DNA of 64,000 nucleotides from Lindgomyces ingoldianus (lineage: Eukaryota > Ascomycota > Dothideomycetes > Pleosporales > Lindgomycetaceae). The translations under genes were made by a program, and so were the position numbers. The stretch is taken from positions 478,051 to 542,050 of the forward strand of contig NW_022985187.1 of NCBI RefSeq assembly GCF_010093535.1, read 5' to 3'. Shown piece after piece: positions 23,347-34,215 of this stretch (its first letter is position 1; the number at the start of each line of letters is the position of its first letter). Under the pieces are notes generated by a model. That model worked only from the letters and a program-made list of their open reading frames with translations, made no database searches and was not told the DNA's origin.

Positions 23347-25080
23347 TCATATACCCTCCTGGTCATCACGAGCCCAAAGCTTCACTGTCCGATCCTTCCC
23401 ACCGCTACAAATCCAGGCGGCATCCCTTGATATGTCAGTGCTGAGCACTGGGCTTTGATGACCCTTTAAGGACTTGCAGAGAGACCAGTCGTCGGCTGAG
23501 AAGATCTTGATGTTCTTGTCAAATCCCGCAGAGACGATCACGGTGGAGGCTTTCTTCGGGATCAGTTCACCATCTTCATCCCTCCGCAGTGCAGCCCCTG
23601 TAGCTGATCCATCGGTGCCCTTGTACCACCGCAAGTCTGTTACACCTCCTGAGTTGGCACCGATACTGTTTGTTTCCCGCATAGCGCGAACATCCCAGCA
23701 CTTCATGAAACCGTCCCCAGATCCCGTGATCAAGCGATAGCCGTCGGTGCTCCAGTCGACACCGTGAATAGGTTTGATGTGACTCTCCATAATGTAGATA
23801 ACGCGGCCACTGCGAATATCCCAAACGCGGCCAATACTGTCCAAGCCTGCGCTTGCAAGCAATGAACCATCGGTGTTGAAGCTTACTGTGAAGACTTCTT
23901 TTGAATGGCCTTCCTGGAGGAGTAACTCGGCGGAAGTCTCGACATCCCAGAGACGCCATGTCGTGTCGTTCGATGCAGAAGCAAGGTAGCGGCCAGAGGG
24001 GTGAAACTCTATCCTACACACGCGGTCGGTGTGACCCTCTAAAGTAGAAAGGGGCTTGTCTTCCTCTAACGACCACAGCTGGATCTTTCCACCCCCGCCA
24101 CCGGAAGCAAGATTCAGGGATGAGGGAGAGACTCCGCTCTCCGGAAGTGTCGCTCCCGGTCGCCAGTCGATGCCAGTTGTGAGGTCTTGGTGGCCACCAC
24201 GATAGGACTTCTTCGGCATGAGGTTAGGCACGTCCAATAGCTTAATTTGTCCAGCCCAGGTTCCGCACGCAACGTATTCGCCGCTGGGAGAGAATCTAAC
24301 GATGCCCACTGGACGGTCGGAGGTTTGCGAGCCGTACAAATCGAAGCCTTGGAGGCGCTCCTTGATGCGGTTCCGGTGTTCGACGTGTGTCTTCAGCGAA
24401 ATTGAAGATTCTAGTCGCTGAAAAGCCACACGTGCTTTGGCTCGTGGAAGCGAGAACTTAGCCAGATCTCTCCGAGCCTCCAGCAGCCTTGGTTGACCTA
24501 TACTGTAGAATTCCTCTTGTTCTTCTCCCGCCGTCTCATCCGCATCCTGCATCTGAATATCACCATCCTCGCCCGCTGCTTCTGCCTGAAGAGCAAGCAG
24601 CTCTCGCAAACGATCACGCCTCTCCGACGGGCCTTCGCCAAACAGGGTGATGGGTTCCCCAATGGAGCGAAGACGAGCCTTCACATCGCGATCAGCAGTG
24701 GGCACTATGAGCTGTGCCACTCGGCGTTTGCGCTCGAACTGCGATAGAAGCTCAGAGGCCTTCTCGTTTGGTGCGCCGGGCGTCACCGTTGGGATATAGT
24801 GGTCGCGGTCGATTGCTGTAGCACGTGTCAACGTGTGCGACGAGTAGGTGGAGGAGGACGTGTCTATACTTACGGACATTGGCGAGATCAATCCCCTCCA
24901 TCTCTTGGTCCTAGAGCCCGCGGTCTGGTCAGCCTCCGCGCGAAAAGCCATGCCGCCTGGGGAACCGCCGATAGCTTGTCTTTGGTTGAGCACTTGCAAG
25001 CTTGGATGAGAGTCAAGAGCATGGCTTACCTCGGGCTCCCCCTCCTCCACATACGCCTGCCGTGCTGGGTGCATGGCCAT
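23347..25080 (-). CDS. PRP4: U4/U6 snRNP component Prp4 (WD40 splicing factor)
   Basis: Prp4 (human PRPF4) is a scaffold of the U4/U6 and tri-snRNP particles in the nucleus. I read three exons, 25080-25030, 24910-24874 and 24815-23347 (518 aa). Introns are 119 nt (GTAAGC) and 58 nt (GTAAGT). Residues about 30-105 form the PRP4-like motif region, with the classic [22 protein letters not shown] and [10 protein letters not shown]. From about residue 190, seven WD40 repeats are visible, including [52 protein letters not shown] and [12 protein letters not shown]. The frame can also be read straight through both introns from the same ATG, but the spliced N-terminus ([13 protein letters not shown]) is acidic as in homologues. 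It is divergent from the Ptc7-like gene. Confidence 0.95.
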   Translation of the reverse strand: MAMHPARQAYVEEGEPEVSHALDSHPSLQVLNQRQAIGGSPGGMAFRAEADQTAGSRTKRWRGLISPMSVSIDTSSSTYSSHTLTRATAIDRDHYIPTVTPGAPNEKASELLSQFERKRRVAQLIVPTADRDVKARLRSIGEPITLFGEGPSERRDRLRELLALQAEAAGEDGDIQMQDADETAGEEQEEFYSIGQPRLLEARRDLAKFSLPRAKARVAFQRLESSISLKTHVEHRNRIKERLQGFDLYGSQTSDRPVGIVRFSPSGEYVACGTWAGQIKLLDVPNLMPKKSYRGGHQDLTTGIDWRPGATLPESGVSPSSLNLASGGGGGKIQLWSLEEDKPLSTLEGHTDRVCRIEFHPSGRYLASASNDTTWRLWDVETSAELLLQEGHSKEVFTVSFNTDGSLLASAGLDSIGRVWDIRSGRVIYIMESHIKPIHGVDWSTDGYRLITGSGDGFMKCWDVRAMRETNSIGANSGGVTDLRWYKGTDGSATGAALRRDEDGELIPKKASTVIVSAGFDKNIKIFSADDWSLCKSLKGHQSPVLSTDISRDAAWICSGGKDRTVKLWARDDQEGI

Positions 25081-25520
25081 GTTGATTTAGGTTCCCTCGT
25101 GGCGGAGGCAAACAGAGATCGCGATGTGGGGTGGTAGAAGTGAAGTGCCTGAGGACCTGGCCCCGAGATTTACCCGTCCATAGGGCTGAACACGTTTTGT
25201 GAGGATTGCGCAAGGCTGATGCTGAAACTCTTGGGATCTGGCAACATCCAGGTATGTCGGGATGGAGTCGCGAGTCTGTGTCTGCGCGATCTTGATTTTT
25301 TACGGCTGTACTGTTTGCCTCTCGCTACTTCCGTCTTGATAAGCCATCAATGGACGCTCGCCGCCATCCGCCGATGCCAAGCAGGCCATCTTATCCCTGG
25401 TCCAAAAGTTCTCTCGTCACACAGGTAATTCACCTTCATCATGCTTCTCCCTCGACTTCGCGCATTCCCGCCACTGTCCTATCGCTGACACTTGTGCCCT
25501 TCCAGATTTGGGCTGCGGCC
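25081..25520. promoter_or_regulatory. Bidirectional promoter and leaders of PRP4 and PTC7-like gene
   Basis: The two start codons are divergent and 440 bp apart. On the plus side a candidate 81-nt intron (25,425-25,505: GTAATT donor, TTCCAG acceptor) lies just before the chosen PTC7 start. No TATA element is obvious. The call rests on orientation and spacing. Confidence 0.45.
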
Positions 25521-26834
25521 ATGGGATTCGCCATTGCAAGTGCACTGCGTCTGTCAACTCGGCTGACATCCCAAGCAAGCTCGTCGCCGTCGTCATCCTC
25601 CTCCGGCCTCCTGCTTCTCTATCTATCGACCTCCTCGCTGCTGGCGCACGCAGCCTCTCCCCGAACCGCCAGCTTTCAGTCGCAGAGAACTCTCTCTTCA
25701 CTGCCAACATGTCCGATCAACAAGGCCACGTGCCCCGCGATTTCAGGCGTTCGCTCCTTCCACTCTTCCTCGCACAATTGGAGTAGCACCACCCAATTCT
25801 CGTATCACGTAGCCGCGTCATATTCAGCAAAGGGTAACAGGTTCAATGCGGACAAGAATACCTTCACGAGGGATGTTTTCGATCCCGCCGAGAGCGGCTT
25901 CCTGAGCTTTAAGGAGTGCAAAGCTTCCTCGGGTAAGCGAGCGCGACCGAAAAGTGGACAAGATGCATTCTTTTTCAGCCAGGTTGGGACCACACGAACT
26001 ACAGCATTTGGGGTGGCGGACGGCGTTGGCGGCTGGGTTGAGTCTGGTGTGGACCCTGCCGACTTCTCACACGGGCTGTGCGAGTACATGGCTTGCGCCG
26101 CTCGAATGTGGCCACAGGGAGCTAGGTCGAATTCGTTACATCCGAAAGACCTGCTCCAGGCGGGGTACGACGAGGTCATGGTGGACCGTGGGATTGTCGG
26201 TGGTGGCAGCACAGCATGTCTCGCTGTCGCAGAACCAGATGGGAATGTCGAAGTGGCCAACCTCGGCGATTCTGGCTTCATGCATTTGGGGTTGAACGCT
26301 GTGCGACACTTCACTCAACCACAGACTCATGCCTTCAACACTCCATACCAGCTCTCTAAAACCCCAGAACGCATGTTGGTCCAGATGGCGGTATTCGGGG
26401 GTACAAGCGCCCTATCTGACCTTCCAAAGGAGTCGAATGTAACACATCACCTAGTACGCCATGGTGATGTGCTCATTTTCGCTACGGACGGAGTGTGGGA
26501 CAATCTGAGCCCGCAGGATGCGCTGAGCATTGTGAGCCGCTCTATGATCGATCTTGGTGCTTGGGAAGAGAAAGACGGCGTTCTGGAGGTTGGCCCTGAC
26601 CTGCCCAAATTAACCCAAGCCACACGGGATCGTAAAGCTGACAACGACTCCCTCCAAGCCAAACTCGCCATTGCTATTGCGAAAGAGGCCAAAGAGACTA
26701 GTCTCAACACCCGACGAGACGGTCCGTTTGCGAAAGAGGTACAGAAGAACTTCCCCGGTGAGAATTGGCATGGTGGAAAACCGGACGATATCGCTGCGGT
26801 GGTCGCTGTCGTGGTCGAGGACATAGTATCGTAA
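25521..26834 (+). CDS. Mitochondrial PP2C-type protein phosphatase, Ptc7-like
   Basis: This is a Mn/Mg-dependent Ser/Thr phosphatase of the Ptc7/PPTC7 branch; the yeast enzyme acts in mitochondria on coenzyme Q synthesis. The 437-aa frame opens with MGFAIASALRLSTRLTSQ, a good targeting presequence, followed by a hydrophobic stretch (GLLLLYLSTSSLLAHAA, residues about 28-45). The catalytic domain shows QDAFFF, FGVADGVGGW (metal Asp), GGGSTACLAV, VANLGDSGF, LIFATDGVWDNL and KPDDIAAVVAVV, all in the right order. The start could instead be 25,350, with 57 or, after splicing, 30 extra residues; I prefer 25,521 for its stronger context and presequence. Family is very secure and the exact N-terminus is not. 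Confidence 0.92.
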   Translation: MGFAIASALRLSTRLTSQASSSPSSSSSGLLLLYLSTSSLLAHAASPRTASFQSQRTLSSLPTCPINKATCPAISGVRSFHSSSHNWSSTTQFSYHVAASYSAKGNRFNADKNTFTRDVFDPAESGFLSFKECKASSGKRARPKSGQDAFFFSQVGTTRTTAFGVADGVGGWVESGVDPADFSHGLCEYMACAARMWPQGARSNSLHPKDLLQAGYDEVMVDRGIVGGGSTACLAVAEPDGNVEVANLGDSGFMHLGLNAVRHFTQPQTHAFNTPYQLSKTPERMLVQMAVFGGTSALSDLPKESNVTHHLVRHGDVLIFATDGVWDNLSPQDALSIVSRSMIDLGAWEEKDGVLEVGPDLPKLTQATRDRKADNDSLQAKLAIAIAKEAKETSLNTRRDGPFAKEVQKNFPGENWHGGKPDDIAAVVAVVVEDIVS

Positions 26835-27323
26835 AATCGCGCATTCCTGTATAATGTAATTGTATCATGTGGATCGCATGGGCCGGCGTTTGAGGATGCT
26901 TTTAGAGATGGATTGCATAGACATATTGGGCGGTGCTCTTGGTTAGATTTATGTACCATGAATCCAGTTTGACAGAACTGCAACCATTGTTCTCGTCGGT
27001 GCTACGACTATGCCGCAGTGCAAGATAACGAACCGATGTTCAAATAAGGTTATGCTAGTGATTAGATGCGCTCATCAAGAGAGCATAAAATTATCGTGTG
27101 CGGTTCTTTTGTTTATTTACCGGCGTTGCTTCGGTTACCACGCGAACTCACCTGCAGCACACGCGCTTCCTTCAACGGCCAACTTGAACGTCTCCGCAAC
27201 CGCATCGCTACTACGACAGCCGCCGGAAATCCGCGCCTTATGTATGGAAAGCTAATCAATCGGTCGACATTCGCTCTTACGATTCACCTGCTGGACTATA
27301 GATAGCCCGAGCCCAGCGATACA
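26835..27323. other. Intergenic region, no gene seen
   Basis: This 489-bp interval carries the PTC7-like gene's 3' end and the promoter of the Mps1 gene on the same strand. Short open frames here have no motifs. Confidence 0.4.
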
Positions 27324-29168
27324 ATGGCGACCGCGTCTCCTACCCCCATGGGCTCGTCCAATGGCTTCGGACGAATGTACTCTCAGTCCACAATTCGGCC
27401 GATGCGGCGACGAGATTCACCGCTGTCTGTGTTGGGACAGTCTCATGGTTTTTCGGCAGATGCGCCGATGATGCAAAACATCAACATTGGCGACAGTTCC
27501 GACGACGAGATACCGCAGCCCATGAAGCTCAGTGCCTTGACAACCGCACTGCTCGCGCAAAACGAAGTAGATTCGCCGGAGAAGGCAGCAGGAAGGAAGC
27601 CGAAACTACGGATATCACGCACAGGGTCTGGATCGAACACGCCTGTACAGGATACAGTCACCCCCGCCCCTAGTCTCCGCATAAAAAGGGTTCCACTTCG
27701 GGGGGCACCAATGAGGAGGCTACGGAGGACACCTCAAAGCGAGGAGGAGCACCCTCCTTCACAGGACCAGGAAAATCTCCCTATTTCGGTGATGGGGGTC
27801 GACACCATGAAGCCGACGGATTCTGTAATGAAAGTTGCCGAAAACAACGAGCCCCGTCAACCGCTCCAACCACGATCGCCTGTCCATATCTCAAGACAGG
27901 ACAGACCGATGCCACTGCAGCCCATTAGCGCAAACACTCCGCATCGACCAGCCCCACCACCTCCGCCGAAAATGTCAGTACTAGAGACAGCTACTGCCGC
28001 CGCAGGTGCTGCAACTACGAAGACACGGGAGAGGAAGAAGAGGAGTCAGCTCGCTGTCAATGGAAAGCATTATTCGCAGATGGACCGAATTGGAAGAGGG
28101 GGAAGTTCTGCCGTATATCGGGTTATGGCGGAGAATTTTAGGTTATTTGCGCTAAAAAGAGTGAAGCTCGAGGATGCGGACGAGTCTGCTGTACGAGGAT
28201 ACAAGGGCGAGATTGATCTACTACAGAAGCTAAACGATGTGGAAAGAGTGGTCCGGCTCTACGACTGGGAAGTAGACGAATCGCGGCAGATACTAAGTGT
28301 GGTAAGTTGTGTGATAACATCCGAAACCTTTACAAGCATTCCAAACCTAACAATTCTGTAGCTAATGGAGCTGGGTGAATCCGATCTCGCTCGGATAATA
28401 CGTATGAAGCTAGACCCAGCCGAGGCGAGATTAGACCTCAGTTTTACGCGCTACTACTGGAAGGAAATGCTCGAATGTGTTCAGGCCGTCCATGACCATG
28501 ATATCGTCCATTCAGATCTCAAACCTGCCAATTTCCTCCTCGTGCAAGGCCGCCTAAAACTCATCGACTTTGGTATCGCCAACGCAATCGACATAGACAA
28601 CACTGTAAATGTTCATCGAGACTCTCACGTCGGCACTCCGAATTACATGTCTCCTGAAAGTCTAGAAGACACGAATGCGGATATGCGAGGGCAGCTTGGA
28701 GCAGGCAATGTAGCCAAGATGATGAAACTCGGAAAACCAAGTGATGTATGGAGTCTTGGTTGTATTCTCTATCAGATGGTGTACGGTCGACCACCTTTTG
28801 CACACATTCCGAACCAAATTCACCGCGTAATGGCCATAGTAAACCCCCGTCTTCCCATCCAATATCCAGACGAGGGGGTAGGAGGCGTGAGGATCCCCCC
28901 AGGCCTGAAAGCCACACTCCGACGCTGCCTGCAACGAGAGCCCTGGAAACGTCCCACAATCCCGCAACTACTAGACGAACGTGACCCCTTCCTCTACCCC
29001 GATGGTGGTGAGGATCTCCGCATCCCACAAGATTTGCTCGGCCAGATCATCCAAAGAGTTGCAGATCGCTTCCGTGATCCGAGCAAAAACGCTCCGACGG
29101 ATGAAGAGATAAAGCAATACCCAGCGTCATTCTATGCCAAAATTCGAGATCTCATAGAAAGTGGCTGA
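27324..29168 (+). CDS. MPS1: Spindle assembly checkpoint kinase Mps1/TTK
   Basis: Mps1 is the dual-specificity kinase that starts checkpoint signalling at unattached kinetochores. I read two exons, 27324-28301 and 28362-29168, with a 60-nt intron (GTAAGT, TAG; 594 aa). Residues 1-240 are disordered, basic and Pro/Ser-rich. The kinase domain runs from about residue 250 to 545. It shows the Gly loop IGRGGSSAVYRV (from residue 256), the VAIK-type lysine in ALKRVKLE (about 277), catalytic HSDLKPANF (H376, D378), DFG at about 395, GTPNYMSPE and SDVWSLGCILYQM. The lysine and SCILYQMVYGRPPF wording are typical of Mps1. The C-terminus ends soon after the domain. At 594 aa it is somewhat short for fungal Mps1, which I recall as often longer. 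The intron lies between beta-5 and the hinge. Confidence 0.92.
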
Positions 29169-30601
29169 TGGTGCTGCCTACACATTGCACCTGGTGGCAT
29201 TTACAACAATTCGGTGTTTCTTTTTCTATCCCTAGCAAAAACCTCGTTCTCGCACACGCAACCTATTTTAATGATGTTGACGTACTACTACTAGATGGAG
29301 GTCTTAGTTATTCCCTCGATCACACGGTCATACTTTTCGAGCGTTCAGCATTGCACATATCTAGCGGGGCGCCCGGTACTTGCTTTCTTCGGATTTCCTC
29401 TTTGCCCACCCCTTCTTTTGAAAGGTGCGGTACCGTTGTCTCTCGCTCAGTTTCTGCCTTCGGCTCGGCCGCATACGAGAGGAGTAGCTGTTGTGATTCT
29501 TTTGGATGAAAGTCTATCCGGCGTTGGTCTTCGGAGTTGGATGTTGAAACTCTTCTTGTATATATCCTGCGTTTAGCTCCTCTTCATTGGATGCTCGGAA
29601 TGAGTGCGTGAATCACGTAGTGAAGACAACGCAAGACGATTTTTTTCCATGTTTAGAGAGTTCCTTGTTCCATGGTTTCTTTAATAGCAGTGGATACTTG
29701 AGGTTTCTAATGTTCTATGAATTGCGCCTGCCTTCCAAGTTTTGGGATTGTGTCTTATATTCTTGTAACGGAGACTCAGGCAAGAGCGTGAAGCGTTGCT
29801 ACTTGATTCAATACCAGAGTGAAAGAAGAACTCATTCCAACACCATAATCTTTAAAAACACTCACACTCATAACATCAAATCAATACAAACCGTGCTCGA
29901 TTATTCACACTAGAACAATCCCTTCTTCCAGCAACGGTTAGGGCTGTTGTTCTAGCACATCCAGGTATCATGAGAGATACCTTGAAACACATATTTTTTT
30001 CTTAGTTCAGAAGCCCCTAGACTTCTCTTCCTAGTACATACGACCGTGGGACCAAGAACAGTCCGAACCCCAGATCCTCTCCGATTCGCCGTCGATCAAG
30101 GGACTGTTCTCCAGCCTTTTTGTTTTCTGTTTTCCGAATTCCGTTTCTATACTAGCATAATTCAGGATCCGGTAGTGGGGAATGGGGAATGCACACGGCT
30201 AAGTCGCTATGTGGCGTGTTAATGCAGTCACGTTGGCCTGCACCTCAGCCAATGTCCCATTACACGATTTATTTCCTAATCAGACAATCTAGGCCCCAAA
30301 AATATACAGAGCTGTACACAATCAGCTCATGGTTTACCCTTCTGAAGCCAAATTGCTGCCTGCCAAATCAGCCACACCCTACCAAACGAAAGGTCGTCTC
30401 AACTTCCTTCTTAACAAACTAAGGGCTGCTAAGGCACAGCAGAATCCCAAGCACTGTTTATGTCTTGCTTGTAGATCTAGTTCTTCCGTATAACTCAACG
30501 TCTGATCTTCTTGCATGCTTGCTAACTTTCATAGGTAGGCTGCCTCCTTGACCCTCCATTGTACCCATCTTCCAAACCTCCACCCACCCCCAAACAAGGA
30601 A
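29169..30601. other. Intergenic region, no gene supported
   Basis: The 1.4-kb stretch after MPS1 becomes steadily more AT-rich and holds only short, unrelated open frames. No conserved domain, tRNA or repeat is apparent. It marks the beginning of the gene-poor end of the gene-bearing compartment. Confidence 0.4.
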
Positions 30602-30985
30602 ATGTGACTTTTACAACGCAGCAACACGAGCGAGATCACCCCCACCAAGGACTTTTCAAGCGAAGATCTCATTCCTCCCTATGGGATTCTCTCACATACC
30701 TGGAATGTGGGCCATGAATTCACCTTCCGCGATTTGATAGATGGTACCGGACTGCACAAGGCTGGCTACAAAAAGATTCAGTTTTGTGGACAACAAACTG
30801 AATGCGATGGTTTACGATACTTCTGGGTCGATACCTGCCGCACTATACAGACTCACCACCGACGACAACGCCCTACGAAAAGGGTGGCATATGCTGCCGA
30901 AAATGGCGGCAGAATGTACATAGCTTTTCAATACAAACGTATTAATATTTCCGTACTCACAACCTTTTCATCTGAGAATCCTTGA
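30602..30985 (+). pseudogene. Truncated HET-domain gene with nonsense at codon 2
   Basis: Reading from an ATG at 30,602 the second codon is TGA (30,605-30,607), where HET proteins normally have MRLL. A single C-to-T change (CGA to TGA) would explain it. The rest of the frame is open to 30,985. It contains IPPYGILSHTWNVG, FRDLIDG, KAGYKKIQFCG and DGLRYFWVDTC, which is the start of the fungal heterokaryon-incompatibility (HET, PF06985) domain in the right order. After WVDTC the expected CIDK continuation is lost and the sequence no longer resembles the family, so the gene is also truncated. HET proteins trigger cell death on contact with non-self mycelium. I regard this as a dead fragment. Confidence 0.75.
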
Positions 30986-32021
30986 TCAACGTTCTAATCC
31001 GAGAAACCGATCATGCGGCGAGGGCCCGGAATCAGGCAACCCGCTATGCAGTTGCTGAGCAAGACTGGAAGATGCAGCTGCCGCAGGCCCCTCGCTGCCA
31101 CTCAGCTGCATTCACGGGATTACTATGCAATGCTGGACCTTGACATTATATAGCTTTGTACAGTCGTGAAGTTACAAAGACACAGGAAGTTAGCTGAGCA
31201 GGCTGTGCTGAGTTGCCCAACGTTACTCACGCGTGTCACAACGTAGAGCCAAATATTATCCTTGATGCCTCGGGCAAAATACGGCGTTCCAAGGACACTC
31301 CACCTCTGTCCAGGCCTTCTAAAGCGGAAACCTGTACTGATTATGCGGCCGACTTGATATGGCGCTAACTGCAATTGACTTAGAAAATTGCCCCTGTTGA
31401 GGGAACCCTGTGGTAGGAACAAAATTAAAGAGCAAACAAGAAACCAATTCTGCTCACAGCTGTAAAGTGGACGCTTTTCTGTTTTCATCTTCGTCGCCGT
31501 AAATGCCGCGCGGGCAGATTATAGCTCTCATCATGCCGCCACGCGGATGCCTCCTTACGGCTTGCCAGTGGCTTCATAGCCGACCTAAGTTTATCAGCAG
31601 CAAATCAACGTAATTTATCTTTCATCTAAGGATAGTTCTCCGACTTCATGGCCAGCACCTACGGATTTGCTGGGCCTCGATATAGCAAGCAGCGCTTCAG
31701 GTTGGTTTCATCCTTCGGCGGCTATTAGCGTTGAAGATTCCGTCTCTAAATTAAACGCTAAAACCAATAAATCGCCTTGAGCCGCACAAAGCTGCTTCTT
31801 TTGCCCTGTGCTGAACTATTACGGATACAGTGGATCCCGAATGGATAGGGGCGATTGATACATGTGGTTATGGAAGGATCAAGTATAAACATGGACCAAC
31901 TTCTGTTGGAAGAGAAAATTCCAGAGCAGTAAATTCACCAAAACAATTCGAATACTCATCGCATCTACGCCTGTCTAATTCATATCCTACCCAAGTATCG
32001 CACATCATCCTATTCTTAACG
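30986..32021. other. Intergenic region, no gene supported
   Basis: This 1-kb stretch contains one minus-strand open frame of about 120 codons (31,488-31,123) without any motif. It may hold further remains of the HET gene too decayed for me to see. Confidence 0.35.
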
Positions 32022-32399
32022 ATGACGACTACATATAATGTCTACAAAGTTTACTTTTCACAAGCTTCTGGTCCAAGCCATGTCGGAATAGCTCTCGTCC
32101 CTGCGCAGCTCATAGATCAAGGCAGGGGTCGCTTCTATCACGTCAAAGGAAATGTGGGAATGGGGATGGACTACGAATCGCGACCAGCCTATAACTTTGC
32201 GAGGTCGAAGTCGTATGAGAAATCGGAATGTGTCTGCCAGTTGCCGAAGTCAAATCTCGAAAAGTTCGAGGAGATCGCAGCCTCTCAGCCACCGCCCCAT
32301 GACGAACGAGTCTTTTTCGAAAAGAACCCAGATCCACCTGCTCCGGACTGCGCCACCTGGGTTGATGAAGTAATGGCACAGGTTCAACAACTCTCGTAG
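32022..32399 (+). CDS. Second small protein of the DUF6914-like family
   Basis: The frame encodes 125 aa starting MTTTYNVYKVYFSQASGPSHVGIALVP. The end, PDCATWVDEVMAQV, corresponds to the NCQ-x-W motif of the relative at 2264-2800, with Asp-Cys-Ala-Thr-Trp in place of Asn-Cys-Gln-Ser-Trp. The opening His-Val-Gly-Ile-Ala matches the HWALFIP part. The frame is open upstream to 31,830 but I choose the ATG at 32,022 because family members start just before the first strand. It is intact, single-exon and the last gene before the AT-rich transposon block. Function is unknown to me. Confidence 0.65.
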   Translation: MTTTYNVYKVYFSQASGPSHVGIALVPAQLIDQGRGRFYHVKGNVGMGMDYESRPAYNFARSKSYEKSECVCQLPKSNLEKFEEIAASQPPPHDERVFFEKNPDPPAPDCATWVDEVMAQVQQLS

Positions 32400-32703
32400 A
32401 GGGGAATTCACAGTCGCCAATGGAGCTTCCAGTCTTGCATGCTGTAGCGGGGTGGAATTCTTCTGTTGTGGTTTTCGCTGTAAGAAGATAAACAAGTGGA
32501 CAGGAGAGGGCGTGGCGTGGCTCAAGAAGCAAAAGAACCGTAGATCACTCTGGCAGTCTTGGCACTAGATATCAATGGAGAAAACTTATCTCAGCTAGCT
32601 CAGCCGCCTAGCGAGAGAGCTCCTACCACCATCCATACAGCTACTCTAAACAGAGTATAGACTAGAGGTTAGCAGGTTTAACCCCTACTACTCTTTTCTT
32701 ACT
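32400..32703. other. Transition from gene-bearing DNA to AT-rich transposon block
   Basis: Within this interval composition shifts from mixed sequence to DNA dominated by TA, CTA and TAG. From about 32,600 on, CpA and TpG become scarce and TpA abundant. No gene is present. Confidence 0.6.
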
Positions 32704-32705
32704 TA

Positions 32706-33036
32706 ACGTACTTCACGGGCGAGTTGCTCACACACCTGAGTCGCTCACTTTTGCTAAGACCCCACCCTAACAAACTCTATTATAGCCTATAACAACCCGC
32801 TCTAGCACTATATAGTACAGTACAGCCTAGAATATTATTTAGATACTACTTCTACTTCTTACTTACATATTTGTGTGTTATGCCTAGTCTAATTACACTA
32901 TCTGTAGCGCCTTTAGAATAGCTTACTTACAGTCTGCTGCTTTCTATAGATAAAAGAATTACCCTAAAGCTCTGCATAGACATAGGTAGCCTAATTAGGC
33001 TAAAATAGATTAAGCTAAATTATTATTTAATTATCT
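32706..33036 (-). mobile_element. Pogo/Fot1-like DNA transposon (family A), 3' end, cut by gap
   Basis: The sequence beginning ACGTACTTCACGGGCGAG after a TA (32,704-32,705) is a terminal inverted repeat. Its first 200 bp are almost identical to the reverse complement of the right end of the copy at 51,548-53,411, so this is the 3' end of the same family in reverse orientation. The terminus is hardly mutated. The rest disappears into the run of N. Its true length is unknown. Confidence 0.8.
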
Positions 33037-33986
33037 NNNNNNNNNNNNNNNNNNNNNNNNNNNNNNNNNNNNNNNNNNNNNNNNNNNNNNNNNNNNNNNN
33101 NNNNNNNNNNNNNNNNNNNNNNNNNNNNNNNNNNNNNNNNNNNNNNNNNNNNNNNNNNNNNNNNNNNNNNNNNNNNNNNNNNNNNNNNNNNNNNNNNNNN
33201 NNNNNNNNNNNNNNNNNNNNNNNNNNNNNNNNNNNNNNNNNNNNNNNNNNNNNNNNNNNNNNNNNNNNNNNNNNNNNNNNNNNNNNNNNNNNNNNNNNNN
33301 NNNNNNNNNNNNNNNNNNNNNNNNNNNNNNNNNNNNNNNNNNNNNNNNNNNNNNNNNNNNNNNNNNNNNNNNNNNNNNNNNNNNNNNNNNNNNNNNNNNN
33401 NNNNNNNNNNNNNNNNNNNNNNNNNNNNNNNNNNNNNNNNNNNNNNNNNNNNNNNNNNNNNNNNNNNNNNNNNNNNNNNNNNNNNNNNNNNNNNNNNNNN
33501 NNNNNNNNNNNNNNNNNNNNNNNNNNNNNNNNNNNNNNNNNNNNNNNNNNNNNNNNNNNNNNNNNNNNNNNNNNNNNNNNNNNNNNNNNNNNNNNNNNNN
33601 NNNNNNNNNNNNNNNNNNNNNNNNNNNNNNNNNNNNNNNNNNNNNNNNNNNNNNNNNNNNNNNNNNNNNNNNNNNNNNNNNNNNNNNNNNNNNNNNNNNN
33701 NNNNNNNNNNNNNNNNNNNNNNNNNNNNNNNNNNNNNNNNNNNNNNNNNNNNNNNNNNNNNNNNNNNNNNNNNNNNNNNNNNNNNNNNNNNNNNNNNNNN
33801 NNNNNNNNNNNNNNNNNNNNNNNNNNNNNNNNNNNNNNNNNNNNNNNNNNNNNNNNNNNNNNNNNNNNNNNNNNNNNNNNNNNNNNNNNNNNNNNNNNNN
33901 NNNNNNNNNNNNNNNNNNNNNNNNNNNNNNNNNNNNNNNNNNNNNNNNNNNNNNNNNNNNNNNNNNNNNNNNNNNNNNNNNNNNNN
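33037..33986. other. Assembly gap (950 N)
   Basis: A run of 950 N. It interrupts a transposon on the left and ends on the right in sequence that is repeated at 51,434-51,545, so it was probably unassembled because of repeats. The true size may differ. Confidence 0.98.
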
Positions 33987-34215
33987 TCTAAGTAAAATAA
34001 GAAAAATAAAGTTAAAAGTGCTATAAATTTTAAATAGCTAATTAAGACTTATGTTATACTTTTATACTATTTTTAGTAAATAGTAATTACTAGATTACTA
34101 TAGTAATTACTATAGTAATAGTAATTACTATTACTAGAGCTAAAAGGTTGCATAGTAATTACTATAGTAATAGTAATTACTATTACTATAGTAAACGGCA
34201 ACCCTGGAGCGCGCC
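33987..34215. repeat. Repeat with paired AT palindromes, duplicated near 51.4 and 53.4 kb
   Basis: Bases 33,987-34,096 match 51,434-51,545 nearly base for base. The following part, to the GGCAACCCTGG at about 34,200-34,210, matches 53,466-53,530. In the second locus the family A transposon at 51,548-53,411 sits between the two halves. Two perfect 24-bp palindromes (34,113-34,136 and 34,165-34,188; half-site TAGTAATAGTAA) lie here, bracketed by GGTTGC and GCAACC. I do not recognise the element. Confidence 0.6.

Noticed and set aside
31123..31488. Minus-strand open frame of 121 codons next to the HET remnant
   Set aside because: No motif, and composition is like the surrounding noncoding DNA.
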